Shown here: piece by piece, positions 1-8,074 of the stretch
Numbering within the stretch: position 1 is the stretch's first letter
How the letters are laid out: each line of letters begins with the position of its first letter
Source of the DNA: G965230065 sp965230065
GTDB taxonomy: Bacteria; Bacteroidota; Bacteroidia; Cytophagales; Cyclobacteriaceae
Assembly (NCBI GenBank): GCA_965230065.1
Contig: OZ245942.1
Coordinates: 2,480,001-2,544,000, forward strand
Length of the DNA stretch: 64,000 nt
Reading direction: 5' to 3'
Made by a program: the position numbers and the translations under genes
Notes under the pieces: model-generated
The model's database searches: none
Told to the model about the DNA's origin: nothing
The model's input: only the letters and a program-made list of their open reading frames with translations

Positions 1-781
1 GCAAAATGGGTGTGATTTCGGCCGCTACCGATTCGTGGAAAGCAAAGCAGTCTTCCGGTTCGTAATCAAAACGCCCCATGGCTGTAAACATATAATTGCG
101 GTAGTTGGCAAAGTCGGCATTTTGGGCTACCTGGTGGCGAAGCTGGATGAGTTTGTTGAACAATTCGTTCAGCTTGTCTTTATCTTCCAGCCTGCGCGCC
201 TGTATTTTCCGAAAAGCTTCTTCTCGCTTTGCCCGGTCCGTGGTTTCCATGTAGTTGGCCGCCTGCTGCAAGGTTTGTTCTTTTCCGTCAATTTCCACCG
301 TCATGGCGCCGGTGATGGCCCCGTATTTTTTAGATTCGCTTTGCAGTTGGGTTTGCAGGGGAATATTTTCTTCCCTGAAAATTTTGGCGTCTTTTTCCAG
401 TTCCCGGATCATAATGGGGTAACCGGGTTCCCGGATTTCACCAAGCTGTTCAGCAGCCAGTGCCTTTTGGTTCAGCTTGTTCGACTCCGGCTCTATTTTT
501 GGCTGTATTTCGGTGATAAACTCTTCAAATTTTGCCTGTAATTGTTCATTGGCCGTATCGCAGGTCATGCGGATATAGCGCCAGGCCAGGTCTTCGGAAA
601 GCACGGCTTCCAGCTCGCTCCGGTCTTCAAACCACTTTTTCAGCTCAGCCTCAGAATTGATTTCCCGCTCCAGCAAGTCGTCATAATACGGCTTTACGGT
701 TTCCCAGTCTTTGATGGTAAAATCTTCGGGCAGAAATTGCCTTTGCTTCTTTTCGGGTATTGTAAAATCGTTGTTTTGCAT
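1..781 (-). CDS. M3 family oligoendopeptidase (partial, runs off the left edge)
   Basis: This reverse-strand frame is open from an ATG at 781 to the window edge, giving about 260 N-terminal residues. The protein starts MQNNDFTIPEKKQRQFLPED and is helical and charged, with the pattern of the N-terminal half of M3 metallopeptidases (PepF or oligoendopeptidase family). Those enzymes cleave short peptides in the cytoplasm. The zinc motif HExxH lies in the C-terminal half of the family and is outside the window, so activity cannot be judged. No signal peptide is seen. The gene lies 96 bp downstream of the ferredoxin gene on the same strand, with a hairpin between them. The family call rests on overall resemblance and is fairly secure; the substrate is unknown. 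Confidence 0.8.
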   Translation of the reverse strand, partial: MQNNDFTIPEKKQRQFLPEDFTIKDWETVKPYYDDLLEREINSEAELKKWFEDRSELEAVLSEDLAWRYIRMTCDTANEQLQAKFEEFITEIQPKIEPESNKLNQKALAAEQLGEIREPGYPIMIRELEKDAKIFREENIPLQTQLQSESKKYGAITGAMTVEIDGKEQTLQQAANYMETTDRAKREEAFRKIQARRLEDKDKLNELFNKLIQLRHQVAQNADFANYRNYMFTAMGRFDYEPEDCFAFHESVAAEITPIL

Positions 782-810
782 GTTTAATGTTAATTTTTTG
801 GGTTGAAAAC

Positions 811-872
811 ACTGGTTGCCTGTTACCCGTTGCCTGTTTTTTTTGAACTGGCAACCTGTAACAGGCAACTGG
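811..872. repeat. Intergenic hairpin of reiterated GTTGCCTGTT words
   Basis: The left arm carries GTTGCCTGTTAC at 815-826 and the same ten-base word GTTGCCTGTT again at 829-838. The right arm has the exact reverse complement GTAACAGGCAAC at 858-869. The 12-bp stem encloses a T-rich stretch. It sits between the ferredoxin stop and the peptidase start, both on the minus strand, so it could end the ferredoxin transcript or be a mobile palindromic repeat. Confidence 0.7.
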
Positions 873-877
873 AAACT

Positions 878-1210
878 CTATTCTATCTCAATCACTACAT
901 CATCCGTAATAGGATGCGCTACGCAGGTGAGGGTGTAGCTTTGTTCAATGTCTTCGTCGGTGAGGGCATCTTCTTCATCCAGCTTCACTTTTCCTGAGTG
1001 GCACTTACCCATACAGGTGGTACACAGGCCACTCTGGCAGGAGTAGGGCAGGTCAAGCCCCAGCGTCAGGCCCGTTTCCAGGATTGTGCTGTCGGGTTCT
1101 ACCGTAAATTTATGTTCTTCCCCCTCAAAAATAAGGGTAACTTCTTTGGATTCCAGTTCTCCTTTCCATCCCAAGACTACGCCCGGGCGTTCGTTGGTAA
1201 TTTCGCTCAT
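878..1210 (-). CDS. [2Fe-2S] ferredoxin, plant type
   Basis: This is a 110-residue single-domain electron carrier. Cysteines at about 58, 63, 66 and 96 form the CxxxxCxxC...C pattern that ligates a [2Fe-2S] cluster, within the segment SCQSGLCTTC and the later LTCVAHP. The sequence resembles the ferredoxin domain at the C-terminus of PaaE-type reductases, but no reductase domain is attached. It is soluble and cytoplasmic, with no signal peptide. Its redox partner is not encoded nearby. The start ATG at 1210 gives a complete domain with a short N-terminal lead. Confidence 0.9.
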   Translation of the reverse strand: MSEITNERPGVVLGWKGELESKEVTLIFEGEEHKFTVEPDSTILETGLTLGLDLPYSCQSGLCTTCMGKCHSGKVKLDEEDALTDEDIEQSYTLTCVAHPITDDVVIEIE

Positions 1211-1239
1211 TCTTTTTTTTAAATCTTACGAATTAATAA

Positions 1240-1397
1240 ATTATACGTTATCATTATCCAAACCCTTAATCCGAAGCTCTAAATTCTAAATAATATTAAA
1301 ACCTTAAATTCAAATCACAAAACCAGTATAATTGTTTTGGATTAAAGCTTTGCTAATTAGAATTTGTTTAGGGTTTAGGGTTTAGAGTTTAGGATTT
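1240..1397. repeat. Low-complexity inverted word repeat (TTTAGGG / CTAAA words)
   Basis: The right side of this gap repeats TTTAGGG-like words (about 1366-1394). The left side (about 1250-1310) carries degenerate complementary words such as AAACCCTTAA and CTCTAAATTCTAAA, so the two sides can fold back imperfectly. It fills the divergent gap between the ferredoxin and purB. The words look telomere-like, but the context is a bacterial intergenic region. Confidence 0.5.
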
Positions 1398-1401
1398 CCC
1401 C

Positions 1402-1409
1402 TAAATTTG
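1402..1409 (+). promoter_or_regulatory. Probable purB -7 element TAAATTTG
   Basis: TAAATTTG fits the Bacteroidota -7 consensus TAnnTTTG and lies 17 bases before the purB ATG at 1427, implying a very short leader. No good TTTG -33 box is at the ideal distance; TTTA at 1381-1384 is the nearest. A GTG at 1409 overlaps this element, which argues against that codon as the start. Confidence 0.45.
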
Positions 1410-1426
1410 TGGCAAATATAAGCACT

Positions 1427-2770
1427 ATGGAATTGAATACCCTTACAGCCATCTCACCCATTGACGGGCGATACAGAAACAATACCAATACCCTGGCCCT
1501 TTATTTCTCAGAATTTGGCCTCATTCGCTACCGCATACTGGTAGAAGTTGAATATTTCATTGCCCTTTGCGAACTGCCTTTGCTCCAGCTTAAAGACTTT
1601 GACCCTGCACTGATTCCGCAACTCAGGCGAATTTTCAGTGAATTTAGCGAGGAAGAAGCGCAAAGCATTAAGGAAATAGAGAAAACCACCAACCACGATG
1701 TGAAAGCGGTGGAATACTTCCTGAAGCAAAAGTTTGACGAACTGGGCATTGCTCAATACAAAGAATTTATCCACTTTGGCCTTACTTCCCAGGATATTAA
1801 CAACACAGCCATACCTTATTCATTAAAAGATGCCCTGGAGCAGGTGTTTGTGCCTTTAATGGGGGAAGTAATATCCAAAATACAAGAACAAAGTGAAACC
1901 TGGGCAAACATTCCCCTGCTGGCCCGCACACACGGGCAACCGGCCTCCCCTACCCGCCTGGGCAAAGAATGGCAGGTATTTCACGAACGCCTGCAAAAAC
2001 AAATTCAAATGCTGGAGGAAATTCCGCATGCTGCAAAATTTGGAGGGGCCACAGGCAATTTCAATGCACACACCGTGGCTTATCCGGATACAGATTGGAC
2101 TGCTTTTGGAAATAAATTTGTGAAAGAATACCTCGGCCTGCACCGCAGCCATCCTACCACGCAAATTGAGCATTACGATTATATGGCGGCCCTGCTCGAT
2201 AATCTCAAGCGCATCAATACCATTCTTATTGATTTTAGCCGGGATGTGTGGCAATATATTTCTATGGGTTATTTCCGTCAAAAAATCAAAGCTGATGAAG
2301 TAGGCTCTTCGGCCATGCCCCACAAAGTAAACCCCATTGATTTTGAAAACGCGGAAGGCAATTTGGGTTTGGCCAATGCTTTATTTGAGCACTTGTCTGC
2401 CAAGCTTCCCATATCAAGATTGCAGCGCGACCTTACAGACTCTACGGTACTGCGTAACCTGGGGCTTCCCGTAGCACATACGTATGTGGCTTTTCGCTCC
2501 ATCATTAAAGGATTATACAAAATTGAGGTAAATGAAGAAGTAATCCGCCAGGACCTGGAAGAGAACTGGGCTGTGGTGGCCGAGGGTATACAAACCATTT
2601 TACGGCGGGAAGGCTACCCCCAGCCTTACGAAGCTTTGAAAGCCCTAACCCGCAAAAACGAAAAAATTACTGAGGCATCCATTCAGGAGTTTATCGGTAC
2701 TTTGGATGTGCAGGAAAACATAAAACAGGAACTGAGGGCTATCACACCTTTTAATTACACAGGATCATAA
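1427..2770 (+). CDS. purB: Adenylosuccinate lyase
   Basis: PurB removes fumarate from SAICAR and from adenylosuccinate in purine synthesis, in the cytoplasm. The 447-residue product has the usual length. The superfamily signature GSSAMPHKVNP is at about 293-303, the catalytic-base loop carrying the serines. RTHGQPASPT near residue 169 holds the general-acid histidine, and HFGLTSQDINN near 116 is the family substrate loop. I chose the ATG at 1427 (MELNTLTAISPIDGRYR), the conserved family N-terminus. An upstream in-frame GTG at 1409 would sit inside a promoter-like element. The gene is monocistronic and converges on the large minus-strand gene ending 12 bp away. Confidence 0.95.
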   Translation: MELNTLTAISPIDGRYRNNTNTLALYFSEFGLIRYRILVEVEYFIALCELPLLQLKDFDPALIPQLRRIFSEFSEEEAQSIKEIEKTTNHDVKAVEYFLKQKFDELGIAQYKEFIHFGLTSQDINNTAIPYSLKDALEQVFVPLMGEVISKIQEQSETWANIPLLARTHGQPASPTRLGKEWQVFHERLQKQIQMLEEIPHAAKFGGATGNFNAHTVAYPDTDWTAFGNKFVKEYLGLHRSHPTTQIEHYDYMAALLDNLKRINTILIDFSRDVWQYISMGYFRQKIKADEVGSSAMPHKVNPIDFENAEGNLGLANALFEHLSAKLPISRLQRDLTDSTVLRNLGLPVAHTYVAFRSIIKGLYKIEVNEEVIRQDLEENWAVVAEGIQTILRREGYPQPYEALKALTRKNEKITEASIQEFIGTLDVQENIKQELRAITPFNYTGS

Positions 2771-2781
2771 GCCTTTTTTTG

Positions 2782-5592
2782 TTATCTCTTTGTCAAAGAA
2801 ATCACTGAAAACTCATTTTCATAATTTCTGTAAATCCTGAATTTATTGTCTTGTTCAAAATACAGGAGGCCAATTTCAAAACCGCTTTCAATGGGGCGGT
2901 TGTTGTATAACTCTCCGGCAGCATTGTACAAATAAGTAAACTCCTGCACTTTATCAGTAACGGCGTATATTTCATTTCCGGCCCCGAAATCATAATACTG
3001 TACACCGAGCAGGCCGGAACCCAACGCTCCCTGGCTGATGTAGTTTTTTTCAAATACCAGGGTGCCTTCCCGGTTCAGGATACTCAGCTTGGTAAAGTCC
3101 TGCCGGGCAATCACATAAGTTTTGCCCAGTTCGTCAATACACAACCGGAAAGTAGCTTCTGTGGACGGGCGGTACAGTTGCTCTTTGCTCACCACTCCTC
3201 CTTCTAAATGAAATGTCGTGATTTCCCCACTTTCTGTGAGTGTAGTCAGTTCTGTATTTTCCAGGTTAGTGCCTGGTTTTACAAACAGCGGGCCATGCAC
3301 TTTATCGTCAAAAACAAGCGGAAACCCGGTGTAGTTTCCGCCCCGCCGCGTAAGCACGTTTACTTTCCCACTTTCTTCCATCGCAATGATGCAATCTTTT
3401 CCGCGTACCCTCAGGTGAAATGGCGGTGATGATAAGCGGCCTTCCAGGGCAAGGGGTGTCCAGCCTTCCAGGTTGGTACCAGTTTTATCAAACATGTATA
3501 AATCGCCTCCGGTATCAGCCACTAAAAAACGGTAACGCTTGCTGTTGTCATAGTCTATGAGCGACAACCATTCAATTTTTACATTTTCAGGCATTTTTAG
3601 CGGGTACCCTTCTACATAACTGCCGGTGCGGTCAACAATGTGCAGGGCGGTGGGCGTGGCAAAAAGATATTGCAGTTTGCCATTGTTATAATAATCTACC
3701 TGATGCACATCAGAAATGATAGCAGCCGACAGTGAATCTTTCCATAATACTTCACCATCAGCACCTATCAGGTAAAGCTGTTGGTTTTTGTCCTGCACCA
3801 GGGTTTCAAAATTTTGATGTGTGTGGCTGCGTACTACAAAGGGTTGTGTAGAGAGGGGATTATCAACAAGTGTTTGCTGTAAGGTTGCAAACATATTTTC
3901 TGCATTAGAGGGAATATCCGCTGGCTTGTAATTTATGGCCAGGCTGGTGTAATACTGCTCATCTGTATTGCTTATCTGAAAAGCCAGGTGCTCAAAGGCC
4001 CTGATTTGGGAAGCATATTTGTCAGCTATTTGCTTCCACTTTGGCGAAAGGTTTGCCTTTAGCATTTCCCAAGCACGGGCCGTGTTGATAATCATGCTGA
4101 AATTAGCCTCTTCAATAATGCTTTCCAGAAATACACTTTGTTTCACAGATTTACTCCAGGTATTTTCCAGTTCCCTCCCCAGCAAAACCCGTTTGAGGGT
4201 ATTCACATCATTTGCCATCAAAAGGTAATGCCCTGAAAAAGTAAAAAAGCAGTGCTCAAAACCAGAAAAAAGCGGCCCCAGCAAATGGGCCGGAAACTCT
4301 TCGTAAGATAACTCCCGCAGGGTGTGCCCGCCAAATTGCTCGGTATACATAGAATCGCCGGGCTGCTTACTTACTTCAGCATGAACATTTTGCAGGGTGC
4401 GTAATGCCTTGGTTGTGTCTGTTGCATCAATTAACAGCAGCAAATCAGGGTTATTAATTGCTACCGATTCCATGATAGATAACCCGATTTCGCCCCGGAA
4501 CCAGGAAAATATATCTTCAGCCGAAACCACCCCGGGGCTATTAGTAACATTTCCGGTTTTCAGAAAGGCCAACGGCTCTTGTCCGTTTTGTTGTTGCAGG
4601 TAAGCATACAGTCGTTTTTGCCAAAGGAGGGGGTCATCAAAAGTAAAATGATACAACAAGGCGGTTTCTTCCGGAACATAGTCTTGCATGCTCATTTTTT
4701 TTGGCATTTGTCCGGAAAATGTTTTCACCAAAGAAACTTCCTGATTGGCCGTATTTTCTGATGCCCCGGCTGTGCTGAAGCCATTCAGTAAAATATCCTG
4801 ATCTTCCAGGGTTACATCTAAAAACATGGCTTGGCACAAAGCGCTAATTCTCTGCAAATCACCTGCTTTTTCGTTAGCAGCAAATGTGGAGAACAAAAGC
4901 GGCAGTTTAGTGGCATTTACGTACAGGTTGCCTTCGTCATTTTCCAGTTGTGGATTGTAAAACATATCCGGGTTTGCTGTACGAAAATCCGGAATATCCT
5001 GCTCCGGGTCGATATTGCGGATTACATCTTCTACCAGAAAAGGTGTAAAGCTGCCTACAAAAAAATTTTTGTAAATGATATATGAAAAGTAAGTGTCCGT
5101 TTCGGCATCTTTCAGTTCAAAAATATTGTATCCGTTATATACCCGTTTATTGGCCGTAATCTGCGGTTTTTCTTTGAACGTTTTTATTACATTTTGCACG
5201 AGCGCGTGTTGCGGTGCTCCCCGGATAGGAAAATAAAAAAGGTAATCCAGGGCATCTTTGGAAGTAACATGCACAGATAATAAAAAAGGCTTGGCATGGT
5301 AAAATGCTTCCAGGCTCTTTTCTTCACCCGTCAGGCTATCGAGCTGCACGATATGATCTGAAATTTGCTGAAAATAGGGAATGGAAGAAAGAAGTTCCCA
5401 TGCAGGCTGCTGCCGGATGTTTGACCAATCTTCCCAAATATTTTCAGATTCGTACACCACGATGGCAGATTCCGGTACAAATGACCATACATCAGGCGTT
5501 TGCTGGCGAAGTTGATGCTGATAATAAAAATAAAACCCTATGGCCAACAGTAAAACAGTCAGCAGGCCAATAATTAGATATTTCGTTTTCAA
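2782..5592 (-). CDS. Large membrane-anchored protein with a propeller-like C-terminus, function unknown
   Basis: This 936-residue protein starts with one hydrophobic segment at about residues 5-23 and no lipobox, so it is probably an N-terminally anchored periplasmic protein. The first 580 residues include a PESAIVVYES motif and resemble DUF3352-like proteins described as hypothetical in this phylum. From about residue 600 there are repeated beta-type units (for example QLYLIGADGEVLWKD, LHIVDRTGSYVEGYP, DLYMFDKTGTNLEGW), consistent with a PQQ- or VCBS-like beta-propeller. No catalytic motif is visible. It lies 99 bp downstream of the yfiR-like gene, with a strong terminator between them, so the two are probably transcribed separately. 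Confidence 0.75.
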   Translation of the reverse strand: MKTKYLIIGLLTVLLLAIGFYFYYQHQLRQQTPDVWSFVPESAIVVYESENIWEDWSNIRQQPAWELLSSIPYFQQISDHIVQLDSLTGEEKSLEAFYHAKPFLLSVHVTSKDALDYLFYFPIRGAPQHALVQNVIKTFKEKPQITANKRVYNGYNIFELKDAETDTYFSYIIYKNFFVGSFTPFLVEDVIRNIDPEQDIPDFRTANPDMFYNPQLENDEGNLYVNATKLPLLFSTFAANEKAGDLQRISALCQAMFLDVTLEDQDILLNGFSTAGASENTANQEVSLVKTFSGQMPKKMSMQDYVPEETALLYHFTFDDPLLWQKRLYAYLQQQNGQEPLAFLKTGNVTNSPGVVSAEDIFSWFRGEIGLSIMESVAINNPDLLLLIDATDTTKALRTLQNVHAEVSKQPGDSMYTEQFGGHTLRELSYEEFPAHLLGPLFSGFEHCFFTFSGHYLLMANDVNTLKRVLLGRELENTWSKSVKQSVFLESIIEEANFSMIINTARAWEMLKANLSPKWKQIADKYASQIRAFEHLAFQISNTDEQYYTSLAINYKPADIPSNAENMFATLQQTLVDNPLSTQPFVVRSHTHQNFETLVQDKNQQLYLIGADGEVLWKDSLSAAIISDVHQVDYYNNGKLQYLFATPTALHIVDRTGSYVEGYPLKMPENVKIEWLSLIDYDNSKRYRFLVADTGGDLYMFDKTGTNLEGWTPLALEGRLSSPPFHLRVRGKDCIIAMEESGKVNVLTRRGGNYTGFPLVFDDKVHGPLFVKPGTNLENTELTTLTESGEITTFHLEGGVVSKEQLYRPSTEATFRLCIDELGKTYVIARQDFTKLSILNREGTLVFEKNYISQGALGSGLLGVQYYDFGAGNEIYAVTDKVQEFTYLYNAAGELYNNRPIESGFEIGLLYFEQDNKFRIYRNYENEFSVISLTKR

Positions 5593-5626
5593 ATTGTGGC
5601 GTTTTCAACAAATTTAACAAAATAAA

Positions 5627-5653
5627 TAAGGCTTTGGAATTACCAAAGCCTTA
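5627..5653 (-). terminator. Hairpin terminator after the YfiR-family gene
   Basis: TAAGGCTTTGG at 5627-5637 and CCAAAGCCTTA at 5643-5653 form a perfect 11-bp stem with a 5-nt loop. On the minus strand it is followed by a T-rich run, and it sits 38 bp past the stop of the minus-strand gene ending at 5692. Confidence 0.75.
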
Positions 5654-5691
5654 AGTCAAACCACAAAATAAAACCACCTCAATGAAAAACC

Positions 5692-6210
5692 TTAAAATGT
5701 TGTTATCGCCAAGCTGGCCAGGGCTCCTGAAACTTTCAGCCCCGCGCTTTTGGCAGATGTATTGTTTAGTTCAAACCCGATTTTTGATTCATTCGTTATC
5801 ACAAAATTAATATGTGCACCCCCGGCTGCCATACCTTCATGCTCTGTAATAAGCAAGGTGCCTTCTTTGTCAAAACTTTCTACCTGTTCGGGAGTGATGG
5901 AAGCAGAGCGGGTAACAAACACAATATTACTTTTTTCTACCTGCGCAATGGCATCGGCCTGCTTCACCACTAATTTCTGATTATTGATATTGCCTTTCTT
6001 TTCCAGAATCACCAGCATTTGTTGATAAGCTGCTGCTTCACCCACTACTGTAATAATAAACTCCTCGGAGCCCTGGGCAGTGGGCCACTCTATATATTTA
6101 CTGAAATTATAGATGAAAATGGGATGATATTTATAATCCTGTGCGAAAGCTTTTGTGCTAAACAAGGCCAATGTTGCGAAAACCGGGATAAATAATAGTA
6201 TTCTTTTCAT
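5692..6210 (-). CDS. YfiR family periplasmic protein (DUF4154)
   Basis: This 172-residue protein has a signal peptide ending around AFA-QD (residues 22-24). The mature part begins YKYHPIFIYNFSKYIEWP, the hallmark opening of the YfiR family. In Pseudomonas, YfiR is a periplasmic brake on the diguanylate cyclase YfiN. Here no GGDEF protein or other inner-membrane partner lies beside it, so the role is open. The conserved C-terminal pattern GGAHINFV...IGFELN is present. Upstream is a long AT-rich gap with no gene. Confidence 0.85.
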   Translation of the reverse strand: MKRILLFIPVFATLALFSTKAFAQDYKYHPIFIYNFSKYIEWPTAQGSEEFIITVVGEAAAYQQMLVILEKKGNINNQKLVVKQADAIAQVEKSNIVFVTRSASITPEQVESFDKEGTLLITEHEGMAAGGAHINFVITNESKIGFELNNTSAKSAGLKVSGALASLAITTF

Positions 6211-6693
6211 TTTCTGATGGTTTGTAAAATTACTTGCTGATGTAATTTTTGATTAACTATATGACAAATTTCATATATTCCGCTCAGAAGTTCATGCCGG
6301 TTATGCCCGAATACTTAGCTATGTAATGTATTGTGTAATAATTGTATTATTTAAATAATATATATAATTAAAAAATTTTTATAATTTGATTAATTTAAAC
6401 TAAAATCCATTTAATTAAATATTATTATTAGAATAGTGGTGTTTTTCCTGTGACTCTTAATAACTGCTTTTTGGGTAAAAATTTGTGCATTTAACTCAAC
6501 AAAACTGCAAAAAAACTGTTATTTCTTACATGAAACCGCCACTGCCTGGTGCGTATGGGAAATACATACAGTTCGTTAAGTTTTTGAGTTTTTTCATTTA
6601 TTTACCAAAGAACACTACGCGCGGGATACATTTTACTTACTTTTTTGTTTCACATGTAAAGTATACTGTCGTTACTGTTTTACACTCTTGTTC
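6211..6693. other. AT-rich intergenic region without a convincing gene
   Basis: This 480-bp gap separates divergent genes. The part from about 6330 to 6430 is almost entirely A and T and contains the 16-bp palindrome at 6345-6360 (TATTATTTAAATAATA). No RNA gene or convincing ORF was recognised. It may hold promoters for both flanking genes or bind a nucleoid protein. Confidence 0.5.
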
Positions 6694-6969
6694 ATGCTTA
6701 TTGATCTCGCATTTGTTGGTATATTCTTTTTGTTGGCCATTCCTACTGTAACCGGCTACTTTGCCTATAGCTATGGGCTTTCTTTCTGGAGGTGGTTCGC
6801 ATTAGGATGTTTTTTGCCCATCATCGCTAATATTTTGCTGCTTTTTTTAGTGAAATCGCAAAAACAAGATGTACAACTCACCCGGTACGAAGATGAATAT
6901 ATGGATCAGCTTATTGAAGAAACCTTTTCGGAAGGGAATTCTTTTACAAAAAATCAGAATAAACTTTAA
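6694..6969 (+). CDS. Small two-helix membrane protein, unknown
   Basis: The predicted protein is 91 residues from the ATG at 6694; an upstream TTG at 6688 is less likely. It has two hydrophobic segments, at about residues 4-24 (FVGIFFLLAIPTVTGYFAY) and 30-52 (WFALGCFLPIIANILLLFL), then a charged tail rich in Asp and Glu. The positioning of aromatic residues and the acidic tail look like a real small membrane protein. It is 20 bp upstream of the RNA ligase gene, so co-transcription is likely. No function can be assigned. Confidence 0.6.
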   Translation: MLIDLAFVGIFFLLAIPTVTGYFAYSYGLSFWRWFALGCFLPIIANILLLFLVKSQKQDVQLTRYEDEYMDQLIEETFSEGNSFTKNQNKL

Positions 6970-6989
6970 TTATATAACTGCATTTCAGC

Positions 6990-7724
6990 ATGAAACCCCT
7001 TGGTCACAAAGCGTACGGCAGCATCCCCCACGTATCAAAAAGCCGTCTGGGCCCGGGCGACCACCATTGTGAGCCTGGGCAGGAAATCATCGCTACCAAA
7101 ACACCCCGCGACCGCTTTGACCTGGTAATTGTGCAGGAAAAGCTGGATGGTTCCAACTGTGCCATAGCCAAAGTAGACGGAAAAATACTAGCACTGGGCC
7201 GCAGTGGTTATCTGGCAGAAACCTCTCTGTATGAAATGCATCATTACTTTGCCAAATGGGTAAAGCAGCACGAAAAGCGGTTTGATAAACTCTTGCAGGA
7301 AAAAGAACGGCTGGTAGGCGAATGGCTTGCCCAGGCCCATAGCACCCGTTACCAGCTTACCCACGAACCTTTCGTGGTGTTTGACCTCATGCAAGGCCAG
7401 GAAAGGCTCAATTACCATGATTTCCTGCTCAGGGTACTCCCGCTAGATTTTGTAGTGCCCCGCCTCATCCATATCGGCCAGCCTGTGGGCATCAATTGGG
7501 TGGCAAAGCAACTGGTGGCCTCCGGGCACGGAGCTGTAGATGAAGTAGAAGGAGCCGTATGGCGGGTAGAGCGAAAAGGCAGGGTTGATTTTTTGGTAAA
7601 ATACGTGAAGCCGCACAAACAGGATGGCATCTACCTGCCCGAAATTTCAGGGAAAGAAGGGGTGTGGAATGTGGATGTTTCTGAATTACTAACTGATATT
7701 TCCCAAGCGGGAGGTCAGTTATAA
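6990..7724 (+). CDS. RNA ligase family protein
   Basis: This 244-residue protein has the nucleotidyltransferase motifs of the ATP-dependent RNA ligase/T4 Rnl2-like superfamily. EKLDGSN places the adenylated lysine at residue 51. GEW near 110 serves as motif III, VEGAVWRVE near 195 as motif IV and LVKYVKPHK near 212 as motif V. Such enzymes seal or repair RNA breaks through an enzyme-AMP intermediate. There is no clear C-terminal specificity domain, so it is a minimal ligase. No RNA-cutting partner (anticodon nuclease, RtcB or Pnkp) lies nearby, and the substrate is unknown. Confidence 0.8.
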   Translation: MKPLGHKAYGSIPHVSKSRLGPGDHHCEPGQEIIATKTPRDRFDLVIVQEKLDGSNCAIAKVDGKILALGRSGYLAETSLYEMHHYFAKWVKQHEKRFDKLLQEKERLVGEWLAQAHSTRYQLTHEPFVVFDLMQGQERLNYHDFLLRVLPLDFVVPRLIHIGQPVGINWVAKQLVASGHGAVDEVEGAVWRVERKGRVDFLVKYVKPHKQDGIYLPEISGKEGVWNVDVSELLTDISQAGGQL

Positions 7725-7741
7725 TATTTCTTGTGCGGGAA

Positions 7742-8074
7742 TCAATCTGTAACAATAACTAACCCCTCAATCCTTTTGAAATGTTTGCTATTTCTGGTAA
7801 GTACAGGAAATTCATTGACTATTGCCGTGGCGGCTATGAAAATGTCTCTGAACTCAATCAGCTTATTGGTCTTTCTCAGCTCTTGATAGATAATGGCTGC
7901 TTTTTCAGCTACATCTTTGGTAAAGGGTAAAACTGGAATATCATCCGTGAGTACTTTAACTTCTATCCATTTCTGATGGGTAGTTGCTCCCATATATAAT
8001 TCATACAATGTAACAGAAGACACATGAATTACTACTTCATTGGATAAATTTTGAAGAATGGTTTTCCTCTTCTT
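7742..8074 (-). pseudogene. PIN-domain (VapC-like) toxin, N-terminally truncated
   Basis: From a GTG at 8023 the frame gives 93 residues starting SSVTLYELYMGA, which corresponds to the middle of a VapC-type PIN ribonuclease. Later conserved acids are present (EFRDIFIAATA, then LTRNSKHF). The same frame continues upstream without a stop through codons reading KKRKTILQNLSNEVVIH, which also look like toxin sequence, back to about 8074. There it meets antitoxin sequence in a different frame. The first 15-20 residues with the LLDTN aspartate are missing, so catalysis is probably lost. The simplest reading is a deletion that fused antitoxin and toxin. Confidence 0.65.

Noticed and set aside
1366..1394. 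TTTAGGG repeats as a true telomere
   Set aside because: The stretch is short, degenerate and internal, flanked by ordinary bacterial genes.
1409..1426. GTG at 1409 as the purB start
   Set aside because: It overlaps a TAnnTTTG promoter element, and the ATG at 1427 gives the conserved family N-terminus.
6485..6751. Plus-strand frame of 88 codons in the AT-rich gap
   Set aside because: Its composition follows the AT-rich DNA, it overlaps the better-supported small membrane gene, and no domain pattern is seen.
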